Positions 37,881-49,924 of a DNA stretch of 64,000 bases are shown here, one piece after another (the first letter of the stretch is position 1; each line of letters begins with the position of its first letter). Below the pieces are notes generated by a model. The model saw nothing but the letters and a program-made list of their open reading frames with translations. It ran no database searches and was not told where the DNA came from. Both the position numbers and the translations under genes were made by a program. This DNA is from Denitromonas iodatirespirans (GTDB lineage Bacteria; Pseudomonadota; Gammaproteobacteria; Burkholderiales; Rhodocyclaceae): contig NZ_JAEKFT010000002.1 in NCBI RefSeq assembly GCF_018524365.1, forward strand, positions 124,001 to 188,000, in the 5' to 3' direction.

Positions 37881-39125
37881 ATGATCAGTGTGATTCTCCC
37901 CGTCTCCAGCCTGTTGCTGGGCATGGCCATTCTATTGGCCGGCTCCGGCCTGGTCGGTACCCTGCTCGGCCTGCGCGCCAGCGTCGAAGGCTTTTCCGGC
38001 CTGACCATCGGCCTGATCATGTCGGGCTTTTTCGGCGGCTACATCGTCGGCGCCTTCGTCTGCCCGCCCTTGATCCGCCGCATCGGACATATCCGCGCCT
38101 TCACCGCCATGGCCGCGCTGTCGGCCGCCGTGTCGCTGCTCTACGGCATGGTTGTCGATCCCTGGGTATGGTGGGCGCTGCGCGTGGCTCACGGTGTGGC
38201 CATGGTGGCCATCTACATGGTCATCGAGAGCTGGCTCAACGAGCAGATGCATGACAAGCGCGGCAAGATCTTCGCCGCCTACATGATGGTCAGCTTCGTC
38301 GCACTTGGCCTGGGCCAGTTCATGATCGCCATCTATGGCGCCGAGCACATGGGCTCCTTCGCGCTGGTGGCGATCTTCTACTGCATCGGCCTGATCCCCA
38401 TCGCCCTGACACCGGTCGACCAGCCGACACCGATCCAGACGCCCAGCCTGCCCTTGGTCCGGCTCTATCGGGTGTCGCCGGTGGGCTTCATGGGCGGGCT
38501 GGTGTCGGGCCTGGTGTCGGGGGCCTTCTGGGGGCTGTCGGCGCCCTTTGCCGCGGCACAGCAGCTGGACGACTTCCATGTGGCGATTTTCACCGCCGCG
38601 GCGATCTTCGGCGGCGCCTTCATGCAGTGGCCGGTCGGCTATGCCGCCGAGCGGCGCGACCGCCGCGTGGTGCTCACCGGCGTGTGCCTGCTGGCGGCGC
38701 TCAGCGCGCTCGGCATGTTCATCGTCGGCCAGACCTCGACCCTGGCCCTGGTGGCCTGCGCCGGCTTCTTCGGCGGCTTCGCCTTCACCCTCTACAGCCT
38801 GGCGGTGGCGCAGACCCATGACCGTTTCCATTCCTCCGAAGCGCTGGAGGCCACCAAGGCCTTGCTGGTGCTGCATGGTGCCGGCGCGGTGATCGGTCCG
38901 GTGGCGGCCGGTGGCGTGATGTCGGCGCTCGGCGCGCGCAGCTTTCCGCTGGTGCTGGTGGGCATGTTGGTGGTGCTGGCGCTGTTCACGCTGTGGTGCA
39001 TCCGACGCGATGCGCCGGTGCCCGAAGCCGACCGGACCGCGTTCCTGCCGGTGAACCGCACCTCGGCGATGGCCATGGAAATGGATCCGCGCACCCCCGA
39101 TTCGTCGAGTGCGGCCGCCGACTGA
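37881..39125 (+). CDS. Major facilitator superfamily transporter, YcaD-like
   Basis: A 414-residue protein with about 12 hydrophobic segments. The cytoplasmic loop CPPLIRRIGHIRAF after helix 2 corresponds to the MFS signature. WLNEQMHDKRGKIFAAYMM after helix 4 resembles YcaD-type transporters. The substrate is unknown. A polar 40-residue tail follows the last helix. It starts at ATG 37881 with a weak ribosome binding site, 123 bp after ybiT. Confidence 0.88.
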   Translation: MISVILPVSSLLLGMAILLAGSGLVGTLLGLRASVEGFSGLTIGLIMSGFFGGYIVGAFVCPPLIRRIGHIRAFTAMAALSAAVSLLYGMVVDPWVWWALRVAHGVAMVAIYMVIESWLNEQMHDKRGKIFAAYMMVSFVALGLGQFMIAIYGAEHMGSFALVAIFYCIGLIPIALTPVDQPTPIQTPSLPLVRLYRVSPVGFMGGLVSGLVSGAFWGLSAPFAAAQQLDDFHVAIFTAAAIFGGAFMQWPVGYAAERRDRRVVLTGVCLLAALSALGMFIVGQTSTLALVACAGFFGGFAFTLYSLAVAQTHDRFHSSEALEATKALLVLHGAGAVIGPVAAGGVMSALGARSFPLVLVGMLVVLALFTLWCIRRDAPVPEADRTAFLPVNRTSAMAMEMDPRTPDSSSAAAD

Positions 39126-39292
39126 GCGCCGCTGAAGCATCACCGTCATGACGGCGCGATGATGCCGCCGTCGTGGCGGCGATGCGCTCCCACGCCGATG
39201 GCATGGCCGGCGGGTGCCGATGATGCGGTGCGTCGGGAAATGCCCGCCTTTTTGCGCCACAATGCCCCGTCTTTCAGACTCCGGGCCTGGTC

Positions 39293-39874
39293 TTGACGTC
39301 ACCGCTTCCCTTTCCGGTATCGCCGCGGCGCTGGGCCGCGTTCCTGCTCAAATGCCTCGGCTGGCGTGTCGACATGGCGCCGCCGCCCGGGCCGAAGATG
39401 GTCGTGGTGGTCTATCCGCACACCTCCAACTGGGATTTCATCCTCGGCCTGCTCGGGCGCTTCGCCTGCGGCTGGCCGTTTCGCTGGATCGGCAAGCACA
39501 CCATCTTCCGCGCGCCCTTCGGCGGCTTGTTTCGCCGGCTGGGCGGCATTCCCATCGACCGGGCACGCCCCGGCGCCTTCATCGACGACACCGCGGCCTT
39601 CTGCCGTGCGGCCGAGCATGCCTTGATCGTGATCGCCCCGGAAGGCACGCGCGGCTATGTGCCGGGGTGGAAGAGCGGCTTTCATCGCATTGCCCGTGCG
39701 GCCGGGGTGCCGATCGCGCTCGGCTACATCGACTGGTCGCGCCGCTGCGTGGGCATCTCGGGCTATGTCGAGACCAGCGACGACATCGAGGCCGATCTGC
39801 AGGCGATCGGCCGCCACTACGACGCCGCCATGGCCCGGGACCCGGCCAAGGCCGGACGCATCGCCATTCGCTGA
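39293..39874 (+). CDS. PlsC-type acyltransferase
   Basis: A 193-residue lysophospholipid acyltransferase-like protein. The catalytic HX4D is H43-D48 (PHTSNWD). The glycerol-phosphate-binding EGTR is at 117-120 (IAPEGTR). It is shorter than classical PlsC and lacks a clear N-terminal membrane helix beyond residues 14-24. It probably transfers an acyl chain from ACP or CoA to a lysophospholipid or similar acceptor. No ATG exists at the right place; TTG 39293 is the likely start. Confidence 0.85.
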   Translation: MTSPLPFPVSPRRWAAFLLKCLGWRVDMAPPPGPKMVVVVYPHTSNWDFILGLLGRFACGWPFRWIGKHTIFRAPFGGLFRRLGGIPIDRARPGAFIDDTAAFCRAAEHALIVIAPEGTRGYVPGWKSGFHRIARAAGVPIALGYIDWSRRCVGISGYVETSDDIEADLQAIGRHYDAAMARDPAKAGRIAIR

Positions 39875-39886
39875 CGCCCGGCACCG

Positions 39887-39926
39887 GCACACGATTGTTT
39901 TGTACAAAACTATCGTGTGCTAAAAT
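39887..39926 (+). promoter_or_regulatory. Near-perfect 34-bp palindromic operator overlapping the proVWX promoter
   Basis: The arms GCACACGATTGTTTTGT (39887-39903) and ACAAAACTATCGTGTGC (39904-39920) are reverse complements at 16 of 17 positions. A promoter is embedded: TTTTGT (39898-39903), a 17-bp spacer that is the right arm, and TAAAAT (39921-39926). A repressor bound here would block RNA polymerase. The predicted leader to the proV ATG is about 140 bp, which contains no ORF I can support. Confidence 0.7.
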
Positions 39927-40074
39927 AGCCCGTCATTCATTTCCCCATCAATCTCCCATGTCGGGCGGCCCGGCCGCATTGTCGAGGGTATCGATCCCCA
40001 GCGTCGGGTAGTCATTCCGTCATCTTCGGCCATGCGCGGCCCATCGTCCGACACGCGGATTGTTCCAAGGACGC

Positions 40075-41283
40075 ATGTCGGAAAAACTCGTCGTCAAGAA
40101 CCTCTACAAGGTCTTCGGAGACCGCCCCCACGAGGCGATGAAACTCGTCGAAGAGGGGCAGGACAAGGCCACCATCTTCGCCCGCACCGGGCAGACCCTC
40201 GGCGTCATCGACGCCAGCTTCAGTGTCAACGAGGGCGAAATCTTCGTCATCATGGGCTTGTCGGGCTCGGGCAAATCGACCCTGGTGCGCCTGCTCAACC
40301 GGCTGATCGAGCCAACCGCCGGCCAGGTGCTGATCAACGGCCGCGACATTGCCAAGATGAACGACATCGAGCTGCGCGAGCTGCGCCGCAGCGAAGTCAG
40401 CATGGTGTTCCAGTCCTTCGCGCTGATGCCGCACATGAGCGTGGTGGACAACACCGCCTTCGGCCTGGAGCTGGCCGGCATGCCCGAGGCCGAGCGTCGC
40501 GCCCGGGCCATGGCGGCGCTCGAGCAGGTCGGCCTGGAGGCCTGGGCCAACAGCTATCCGGACGAGCTCTCGGGCGGCATGCAGCAGCGCGTGGGCCTGG
40601 CCCGGGCACTGGCCAACGACCCGCAGGTGCTGCTCATGGACGAGGCCTTCTCGGCGCTCGACCCGCTGATCCGCACCGAGATGCAGGACGAGCTGGTCAA
40701 GCTGCAGGCGGCGCACCAGCGCACCATCATCTTCATCTCGCATGACCTCGACGAGGCGATCCGCATCGGCGACCGCATCGCCATCATGGAAGGCGGCGTG
40801 GTGGTGCAGGTGGGCACGGCCGAAGAGATCCTGCGCAATCCGGCCAACGCCTACGTCAAATCCTTCTTCAAGGGCGTGGACGCCACCACCATCCTGTCGG
40901 CCGCCGACCTGGCGCGCAAGACACAGGTCAACATCATCGAGCACCAGGGCATGGGCGTGCGCAGCGCCATCGAACGCCTGCGTGCGCATGATCGCGAGTT
41001 CGGCTACGTGGTCAGCCCCGACCAGAAGCTGATGGGCGTGGTCTCGCTCGACAGCCTGCAGCAGGCCGCCAAGGCGGGCGCCGACGCCAAGCTGCGTGAC
41101 GCCTTCCTGCCCGAGCCGTTGATGCTCACCCCCGACACGCCGATCAGCGCGCTCTACGAGCCGCTCACCCAGCATCCCTACGGCTTGCCGGTGGTGGACG
41201 AAAACGGCCGCTACCGCGGGGCCATCACCCGCAACACGATGCTCGAATTCCTGCATCTACAGCATTCGGAGGACGCGGCATGA
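40075..41283 (+). CDS. proV: Glycine betaine/proline ABC importer, ATPase with CBS domains
   Basis: A 402-residue ATPase of the OTCN/ProU class. Walker A is GLSGSGKST, the signature [10 protein letters not shown], and Walker [13 protein letters not shown]. The last 120 residues carry two CBS repeats, the ionic-strength sensors of this family. The start at ATG 40075 ([15 protein letters not shown]) matches homologues; AAGGA precedes it by only three bases. An in-frame TTG at 40060 is less likely. The stop overlaps proW by four bases (ATGA). Confidence 0.93.
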   Translation: MSEKLVVKNLYKVFGDRPHEAMKLVEEGQDKATIFARTGQTLGVIDASFSVNEGEIFVIMGLSGSGKSTLVRLLNRLIEPTAGQVLINGRDIAKMNDIELRELRRSEVSMVFQSFALMPHMSVVDNTAFGLELAGMPEAERRARAMAALEQVGLEAWANSYPDELSGGMQQRVGLARALANDPQVLLMDEAFSALDPLIRTEMQDELVKLQAAHQRTIIFISHDLDEAIRIGDRIAIMEGGVVVQVGTAEEILRNPANAYVKSFFKGVDATTILSAADLARKTQVNIIEHQGMGVRSAIERLRAHDREFGYVVSPDQKLMGVVSLDSLQQAAKAGADAKLRDAFLPEPLMLTPDTPISALYEPLTQHPYGLPVVDENGRYRGAITRNTMLEFLHLQHSEDAA

Positions 41284-42395
41284 GCGAGCAGACCACGAGC
41301 AATCCCTGGGCCGCCGCGCCCGCGCCCGACGCCACCCCTGCCGCCGCTGCGGCAGCGCCCGACGCCGCCGCCAATCCCTGGGGCGGTGCCGCCCCGGCGG
41401 CCCCCGACGCACCCGCAGCCCCTGCCGGCGGCGACTGGCTGGGCGCGCCGCCCGAGGCGCCGGTCGACACCCCCTTCGACTGGGTGCACCCCTTCAGCGA
41501 CGCGGTGGTGCCGCTCGACACCTGGGTCGACCACGGGCTGGACTGGGTGGTCGAGCACTTCCGCCCCTTCTTCCAGGCGGTGCGCCTGCCCATCGACGCC
41601 ACGCTCACCGGCATCGAGCACGCGCTGCTGGCGGTGCCGGCTTTCCTGATGATCGTGCTCTTCGGCCTCATCGCCTGGCAGGTCAGCGGCCGGCGTCTGG
41701 CCATCGGCGCGGTGCTGTCGCTGATCGGCATCGGCCTGATCGGCGCCTGGGACGAAGCCATGGTGACGCTGTCGCTGGTGCTCACCTCGGTGTTCTTCTG
41801 CCTGGCCATCGGCCTGCCGCTGGGCATCGTGATGGCGCGCAACGACCGCATCGAAGGCTCGGTGAGGCCGCTGCTCGACGCCATGCAGACCACCCCGGCC
41901 TTCGTTTATCTGGTGCCGGTGGTGATGCTCTTCGGCATCGGCAACGTGCCCGGCGTGGTGGTGACCATCGTCTTCGCCCTGCCGCCGCTGATCCGCCTCA
42001 CCAACCTCGGCATCCGCCAGGTGCGGCCCGACCTCATCGAAGCCTCGCGCGCCTTCGGCGCCTCGCCCTGGCAACTGCTCAGCCGGGTGCAGCTGCCGCT
42101 GGCCATGCCGACCATCATGGCCGGCATCAACCAGACGCTGATGCTCAGCCTGTCGATGGTGGTCATCGCCTCGATGATCGCCGTCGGCGGCCTCGGCCAG
42201 ATGGTGTTGCGCGGCATCGGCCGGCTCGACATGGGCCTGGCCACCGTCGGCGGCCTGGGCATCGTGATCCTGGCGATCATGCTCGACCGCATCACCCAAT
42301 CCATGGCCGGCGGCAAGGCCCGACCCGGTCGCTGGTACGAGAGCGGACCGGTGGGCGCCCTGCGGCGCCTGCTGGGCAGATCTTCCGCTGCCTGA
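41280..42395 (+). CDS. proW: Glycine betaine/proline ABC importer, permease
   Basis: A 371-residue permease. The first 55 residues are an Ala/Pro-rich extension with two NPWxxA repeats ([10 protein letters not shown] and [10 protein letters not shown]), before an amphipathic region and about six to seven transmembrane helices. The EAA-type loop that contacts ProV is [30 protein letters not shown]. coli ProW also has a long N-terminal tail, but this one is unusually low in complexity. It is translationally coupled to proV. Confidence 0.93.
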   Translation: MSEQTTSNPWAAAPAPDATPAAAAAAPDAAANPWGGAAPAAPDAPAAPAGGDWLGAPPEAPVDTPFDWVHPFSDAVVPLDTWVDHGLDWVVEHFRPFFQAVRLPIDATLTGIEHALLAVPAFLMIVLFGLIAWQVSGRRLAIGAVLSLIGIGLIGAWDEAMVTLSLVLTSVFFCLAIGLPLGIVMARNDRIEGSVRPLLDAMQTTPAFVYLVPVVMLFGIGNVPGVVVTIVFALPPLIRLTNLGIRQVRPDLIEASRAFGASPWQLLSRVQLPLAMPTIMAGINQTLMLSLSMVVIASMIAVGGLGQMVLRGIGRLDMGLATVGGLGIVILAIMLDRITQSMAGGKARPGRWYESGPVGALRRLLGRSSAA

Positions 42396-42426
42396 CGACA
42401 TTCCACGAACAAGGAGAACCCAAACC

Positions 42427-43440
42427 ATGCGAATGACCGACCTTCCCCGATACCTGCGCGGCGCCGCCCTGGCGCTGACCGCCGCCTTCTCGCTCGGCGC
42501 CTTCGCCGCCGAGATGCCCGGCAAGGGCGTCACGGTGCAGCCGCTGAAAAGCTCCATCGCCGAGGAGACCTTCCAGACCGAACTGGTGATGCAGGGCCTC
42601 AAGGACCTGGGCTACACCGTCCAGCCGATCAAGGAGATCGAATACGCTGCCGGCCATGTGGCGCTGGCCAACGGCGATGCCACCTTCATGGCCGATCACT
42701 GGGATCCGCTGCATGTGGATTTCTACGAACGGGCCGGCGGCGACGAGAAGCTGTTCCGCCAGGGCGTGTACTCGCCCGGCGCCCTGCAGGGCTACCTGAT
42801 CGACAAGAAGACCGCCGAGAAGTACGGCATCAAGTCGATAGACCAGCTCAAGGATCCGAAGCTGGCCAAGCTCTTCGACGCCGACGGCGACGGCAAGGCC
42901 GACCTGGCCGGCTGCAACCCGGGCTGGGGCTGCGAGAAGGTGATCGAGCACCATCTCGACGCCTACGGCCTGCGCGACACCATCACCCACAAGCAGGGCG
43001 CCTACGCGGCGATCATTGCCGACACCATCGCCCGCTACAAGCAAGGCCAGCCGATCTTCTACTACACCTGGACGCCCTACTGGGTGAGCGGCGTGCTGGT
43101 GCCGGGCAAGGATGTGGTATGGCTGCAGGTGCCCTTCTCCTCGCTGCCCGGTGAGCGCAAGGATGTCGATACCGCGCTGCCCGACGGCTCCAACTACGGC
43201 TTCCAGGCCAACAGCCAGCGCATCGTCGCCAACCGCGCCTTCGTCGAAGCCCACCCGTCGGCGGGCAAGCTGTTCGCGGAGATGAAGCTGTCGGCCAACG
43301 ACATCTCGGCGCAGAACCTGCGCATGCGTGACGGCGAGAACAAGCCGGCCGACATCGCCCGCCATGTGGCCGCCTGGATCAAGGGCCACCGCGCCACTTA
43401 CGACGCCTGGCTGGCGGCAGCGCGCGCCGCGGCGAAGTAA
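42427..43440 (+). CDS. proX: Glycine betaine/proline ABC importer, substrate-binding protein
   Basis: A 337-residue periplasmic protein with a signal peptide ending near residue 27 (ALTAAFSLGAFAA). Family phrases include VTVQPLKSSIAEETFQTELV and the aromatic-rich WDPLHVDFYE and FYYTWTPYWVSGVL. Tryptophans of this sort form the cation-pi box for betaines. Two cysteines (AGCNPGWGCEKV) are placed as in ProX. It follows proW by 31 bp with GGAGAA before the ATG. A strong terminator closes the operon. Confidence 0.93.
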   Translation: MRMTDLPRYLRGAALALTAAFSLGAFAAEMPGKGVTVQPLKSSIAEETFQTELVMQGLKDLGYTVQPIKEIEYAAGHVALANGDATFMADHWDPLHVDFYERAGGDEKLFRQGVYSPGALQGYLIDKKTAEKYGIKSIDQLKDPKLAKLFDADGDGKADLAGCNPGWGCEKVIEHHLDAYGLRDTITHKQGAYAAIIADTIARYKQGQPIFYYTWTPYWVSGVLVPGKDVVWLQVPFSSLPGERKDVDTALPDGSNYGFQANSQRIVANRAFVEAHPSAGKLFAEMKLSANDISAQNLRMRDGENKPADIARHVAAWIKGHRATYDAWLAAARAAAK

Positions 43441-43465
43441 GCCCCCGGCGTTTCCGCTGCAGCGA

Positions 43466-43491
43466 ACGGCCGCCTCACGGGCGGCCGTTTT

Positions 43492-43492
<1 letters not shown>
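43466..43492 (+). terminator. Rho-independent terminator of proVWX
   Basis: ACGGCCGCC and GGCGGCCGT pair over 9 bp with a 5-base loop, followed by TTTTT. It lies 25 bp after the proX stop and overlaps the 3' end of the convergent kinase gene. Confidence 0.85.
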
Positions 43493-46224
<2,732 letters not shown>

Positions 46225-46301
46225 CGGCCCTTCCGTTGGGTTCGATCGTGTGCCCCCGGCCATGATCGGGTGCGGGGGCTCTTCAGGATTAACGAACGCG
46301 C

Positions 46302-46961
46302 TCAGGTGATCTTTACAACGATATCGTGCAGGGTGTTGGCGCAGGCGGCCATGCGGTCGGCGGCGTTGGACAGGTGCCGGTAGATCTCGCGGCGCTTGAA
46401 CATGTTGAGGTAGTCGTCGCCGACGAACAGCGCCGCGAGCGCCTTGCGGTAGCGCTTCTCGACCCGGCGCTCGGCCTTGCGCCCGGCATCGGCGTCGATC
46501 TCGGCCGTGGCGGGCGCCAGGGCCAGCTTGCCGTAGCCTTCGATCAGCGCCTTGGCGCCAGCGTCGATCTGCACCGCCATGTCGTGCATGAAGACGTCGG
46601 GCGCGACGCCCAGCACATGCATCTCGCTGACCGTGGTCTTGCAGTAATTGACCACGTCGTCGAGGGTCATGATGGCGCGGTAGATGTCCTCGCGGTCGCA
46701 GGGGGTCGAAAAGGCCTCGTTGAGGGTGTGCAGGTTGCGGATCTTGAGGGTGTCGGCGGTGTGCTCGTCGCGCCGGATCTCGGTGGCCAGCGCCTCGTCG
46801 CCGCACTTCATGAAGCGCACCAGCAGATGCGTGGTGTGCTGCACATGGATCGCCTGCTCGTGCAGCAGGGCGTAGAAATCCGGCGCCTTGGGGATCAGGC
46901 GGTCGAGGATGCGGCGGAACAAGGCGTCGGGTAAAAAGCGGCGGGGCGGGACGGCATCCAT
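46302..46961 (-). CDS. DUF47 (PhoU-like) protein paired with the Pit transporter
   Basis: A 219-residue all-helical protein of the DUF47 family. It has the acidic and histidine-containing helices typical of PhoU relatives (HVQHTTHLLVRFMKCGDEALATEIRRDEHTADTLK and REDIYRAIMTLDDVVNYCKTTVSE). DUF47 genes usually accompany Pit transporters and are thought to modulate phosphate uptake. It starts 9 bp after the pit stop. ATG 46961 was chosen; an in-frame TTG two codons earlier is possible. Confidence 0.88.
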   Translation of the reverse strand: MDAVPPRRFLPDALFRRILDRLIPKAPDFYALLHEQAIHVQHTTHLLVRFMKCGDEALATEIRRDEHTADTLKIRNLHTLNEAFSTPCDREDIYRAIMTLDDVVNYCKTTVSEMHVLGVAPDVFMHDMAVQIDAGAKALIEGYGKLALAPATAEIDADAGRKAERRVEKRYRKALAALFVGDDYLNMFKRREIYRHLSNAADRMAACANTLHDIVVKIT

Positions 46962-46970
46962 GGTCAAGGC

Positions 46971-48008
46971 TCAGGACAAGAAGGGGAACATCGCCAGCAG
47001 GGCCAGCGCGCCGGCGGCGGCCGCGGCGGGCAGAGTCAGCAGCCAGGTCTGGCCGATCTCGCGCGCCTTGCCCCAGCGCACCGCCTTGGGCCGCTCGGCC
47101 GCGCCGATGCCCATGATCGAGCTGGCCACCACATGGCTGGTCGACACCGGCGCGCCGATCAGCGCGGCGGTGAAGATCACCGAGGCCGAGGTCAGCTGCG
47201 AATCGAAGGCATGGAGCGGGCGCACCCTGTAGACGGAAAAACCGAGCGTACGCACGATGCGCCAGCCGCCGGTGAGGATGCCCAGCGTGAGCGCCGTGGC
47301 GCAGGCCAGCATCACCCAGAAGGGCACGGCAAAGTCCGCCAGATGGCCGCCCAGCACCAGCAGCAGGGTGATGATGCCCATGCTCTTCTGCGCGTCGTTG
47401 GCGCCGTGGGCGAAGGCCAGCGCGGCGGTGGTGAGGAACTGCAGGCGGCGCAGGCGGGTGTTGATGCGCGGATGCGCGGCGCGCAGCAGCAGGCGGGCGA
47501 AGCGGTGGATGGCGTAGCCGGCGACCAGGCCGATCAGCGGCGAGAGCACCAGCGCGGCGACCACCTTGAGCACGCCGGTCAGCTGGCCGCCGTTGCGCCA
47601 GGCATCCATGCCCCACACCACATGCTCGGCACCGGCGGCCAGCACCGTGGCGCCGATCAGCCCACCGACCAGCGCATGTGAGGACGAAGACGGCAGGCCG
47701 CGCCACCAGGTCAGCAGGTTCCAGGCAATCGCGCCGAGCAGGCCGGCCAGCACCACGGCGATGGCATGGCCGGTGGCCAGCGCGCTCAGGTCGACGAAAC
47801 CGCCGATGGTGTTGGCCACCGCCGTGCCGCCGAGCAGCGGACCGAGGAATTCGAAGACACCGACCACCACCACCGCCTGCCCCGGCTTCATGGCGCGCGA
47901 GGCGATCACGGTGGCCACCACGTTGGCCGCGTCATGGAAGCCATTGGTGTAGTCGAACACCAGCACGATGGCGACGGCGATGAAGGTCAGGGCAAGCAGG
48001 CCGTCCAC
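46971..48008 (-). CDS. Low-affinity inorganic phosphate transporter (Pit family)
   Basis: A 345-residue membrane protein with about ten helices. It carries the two PiT signature repeats: FDYTNGFHDAANVVATVIAS near the N-terminus and FAHGANDAQKSMGIITLL in the middle. GLPSSSSHALVGGLIGA and GAPVSTSHVVASSIMGIG are the matching re-entrant loops. It imports phosphate with a cation or metal-phosphate with protons. The start is GTG 48008 with AAGGA upstream. It forms a two-gene unit with the DUF47 gene. Confidence 0.93.
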   Translation of the reverse strand: MDGLLALTFIAVAIVLVFDYTNGFHDAANVVATVIASRAMKPGQAVVVVGVFEFLGPLLGGTAVANTIGGFVDLSALATGHAIAVVLAGLLGAIAWNLLTWWRGLPSSSSHALVGGLIGATVLAAGAEHVVWGMDAWRNGGQLTGVLKVVAALVLSPLIGLVAGYAIHRFARLLLRAAHPRINTRLRRLQFLTTAALAFAHGANDAQKSMGIITLLLVLGGHLADFAVPFWVMLACATALTLGILTGGWRIVRTLGFSVYRVRPLHAFDSQLTSASVIFTAALIGAPVSTSHVVASSIMGIGAAERPKAVRWGKAREIGQTWLLTLPAAAAAGALALLAMFPFLS

Positions 48009-48074
48009 GCGGCGGATCCTTGTCGGGAGGTGTTTCCCGCATGCTAACCCTGCCGCCAGCCGGGTGAAAGGCGC

Positions 48075-49025
48075 TCAGTGCGCGCGACGGTGGGCGCGCG
48101 GTGCGTCGTCCACATGCTGCGCCCACACCCGCCGGAAATCGCGTGCCGAAGCAAAGCCGCACTGCTCGGCGACACGCTCCATCGACAGCGTCGGGTCGGC
48201 CAGCAGCTGGCGCGCGCGGGCGATGCGCAGCGCCTGCTGGTAGGCCACCACGCCGATGCCGGCATGGCGGGTGAACAGGCGGGTCAGGTGGCGCGGGCCG
48301 ACATGCGCCAGTGCGGCCAGCGCGTCGAGCGTCCAGCGGCGCGCCGGATCGCGGGTGATGGCATCCTGCACCTTGTGCACCGCCGGGTGCACATGGTTGC
48401 GATGGGCCAGCCAGGGCGACAGCTGCGGATCGTTCGGTCCGCGCCGGGCATACATCACCAGCCGCCGCGCCACGCGCGCCGCCAGCTCGGGGCCGAAGCG
48501 ATGCTCGATCAGGTACAGCGCCAGATCGATGCCGGTGGTGATGCCGGCGCTGGTCACCACCTGGCCGTCGTCGACGAAGACACGGTCGTCCATCACGCGG
48601 GCGGTCGGTGCGCTCTGGCGCAACAGCGCGAGCACGCCGTGGTGGGTGGTGCACGCACGGCCGTCGAGCCAGCCGGCGCGGGCCAGCAGCAAGGCGCCGG
48701 AGCAGATGCTGGCCAGGCGGACATTGCGCCCGCGTAGCGCGGCCAGCCAGTCGACCACCGCCTGCGCCTCGGGGCGGGCGTAGTCGAGTTCTTCCTGGGC
48801 GTTGCCGGCAACGATCACCAGCGCATCGTCCGGCAGCGGCTCGGGCAGCGGCGCCAGGCCCGACAGCGAGACGCCCATCGAGGTGGCCAGCGTCGGCACT
48901 GGCGCGCAGGTGGTGATGCTCAGGTCGGCGCCGGCCTCGGTGGCCATGCGCATCGCCTCGGCCGGCCCGGCATAGTCGAGCAGCAAGACATTGGGGGTGA
49001 CGACGAAGATCACCGCCAGCGTCAT
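48075..49025 (-). CDS. GlxA-type transcriptional regulator (DJ-1/PfpI domain plus AraC HTH)
   Basis: A 316-residue regulator. The N-terminal class I glutamine amidotransferase-like domain has the nucleophile-elbow cysteine in ASICSGALLLARAG. The C-terminal AraC DNA-binding domain (LDALAALAHVGPRHLTRLFTRHAGIGVVAYQQALRIARARQLL) has two helix-turn-helices. Relatives control arginine, carnitine and related quaternary-amine catabolism. It is last in a six-gene minus-strand row and overlaps the EamA gene by four bases, so it probably regulates that unit. Confidence 0.9.
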   Translation of the reverse strand: MTLAVIFVVTPNVLLLDYAGPAEAMRMATEAGADLSITTCAPVPTLATSMGVSLSGLAPLPEPLPDDALVIVAGNAQEELDYARPEAQAVVDWLAALRGRNVRLASICSGALLLARAGWLDGRACTTHHGVLALLRQSAPTARVMDDRVFVDDGQVVTSAGITTGIDLALYLIEHRFGPELAARVARRLVMYARRGPNDPQLSPWLAHRNHVHPAVHKVQDAITRDPARRWTLDALAALAHVGPRHLTRLFTRHAGIGVVAYQQALRIARARQLLADPTLSMERVAEQCGFASARDFRRVWAQHVDDAPRAHRRAH

Positions 49026-49924
49026 GCAGCGCTCCGCAGGCGGGCCATCAGGCGTGTGCCGAACAGGTTCACGCCAAGGCCCAGCATCAGCAGCGCGCCG
49101 CCGACCCAATGCACCGGCTGCAGCGCCTCGCCATACACCAGCCAGCCGGCGCTCAGCCCGACCAACGGCACCAGCAGCGGAAAGGCCGCCACCTGGTTGG
49201 CCGGGTAGCGCGACATCAGCCGCGCCCACAGGCCGTAACCGAGGAGCGTCGCGCCCCAGCCCAGGTACATCACCGCCCCGGCCGAGCGCAGGCTGAAGTG
49301 GCCGAGCGCGCTGGCGATGGCGGCCGGCCCCTCGATCAGCAGCGACATGGCCAGGAAGGGCAGCGGCGGCACCAGACTAGCCCACACCACGAAGGCCAGC
49401 AGGTTGACCGGGCCGTTGCGGTTGAGGGTGCGGCTGACCACGTTGCCCGCCGCCCAGCTGCAGGCGGCCGCCACGGTGAGCAGGAAGCCGGCCAGCGGCA
49501 TGCTCACCCCGTGGGCGGTGCCGATCAGCCCCAGCCCGCCGGCCGCCAGCACCAGCCCGGCCAGCTGGCTGGGGCGCCAGCTCTCCTTGAGCCACACGGC
49601 GGCAAACAGCATGGTGAAGAAGGCCTGCGACTGCAGCACCAGCGAGGCCAGCCCCGAGGGCATGCCGACATGGATGGCGGTGAACAGGAAAGCGAACTGG
49701 CCGAAGGCGATGGTCAGGCCGTAGGCCAGATAGACGCGCAGCGGCAGCCGCGGCGCGCGGAAGAAGAACACCGCCGGCAGCGCCGCGGCCAGAAAGCGCA
49801 GCGCGCCGAGCAAGAGCGGCGGCACCTCGGCCACGCCGGCCTTGATGACCACGAAGTTCACGCCCCACACCAGCACCACCAGCAGCGCCAGGGCGATGTC
49901 GGCGGGGGTCATGCGCACGGTCAT
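49022..49924 (-). CDS. EamA-family (DMT) transporter
   Basis: A 300-residue protein with ten hydrophobic segments in two EamA repeats. The start of each repeat is recognisable (LLVVLVWGVNFVVIKAGV and LLTVAAACSWAAGNVVSRT). These are metabolite or drug exporters of the YedA/RhaT type; the substrate is unknown. The ATG at 49924 overlaps the LysE stop by four bases, showing translational coupling. Another in-frame ATG four codons later is possible. Confidence 0.88.
   Translation of the reverse strand: MTVRMTPADIALALLVVLVWGVNFVVIKAGVAEVPPLLLGALRFLAAALPAVFFFRAPRLPLRVYLAYGLTIAFGQFAFLFTAIHVGMPSGLASLVLQSQAFFTMLFAAVWLKESWRPSQLAGLVLAAGGLGLIGTAHGVSMPLAGFLLTVAAACSWAAGNVVSRTLNRNGPVNLLAFVVWASLVPPLPFLAMSLLIEGPAAIASALGHFSLRSAGAVMYLGWGATLLGYGLWARLMSRYPANQVAAFPLLVPLVGLSAGWLVYGEALQPVHWVGGALLMLGLGVNLFGTRLMARLRSAA

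Noticed and set aside
37932-39302. 456-codon minus-strand frame opposite the MFS gene
   Set aside because: Composition is His/Arg/Gln-rich shadow sequence; the plus-strand transporter is certain.
46225-47706. 494-codon upstream extension of the hybrid kinase frame across the DUF47 and pit genes
   Set aside because: The extension overlaps two well-supported genes on the same strand in another phase and is Arg/Pro-rich. The kinase has a good start at 46224.
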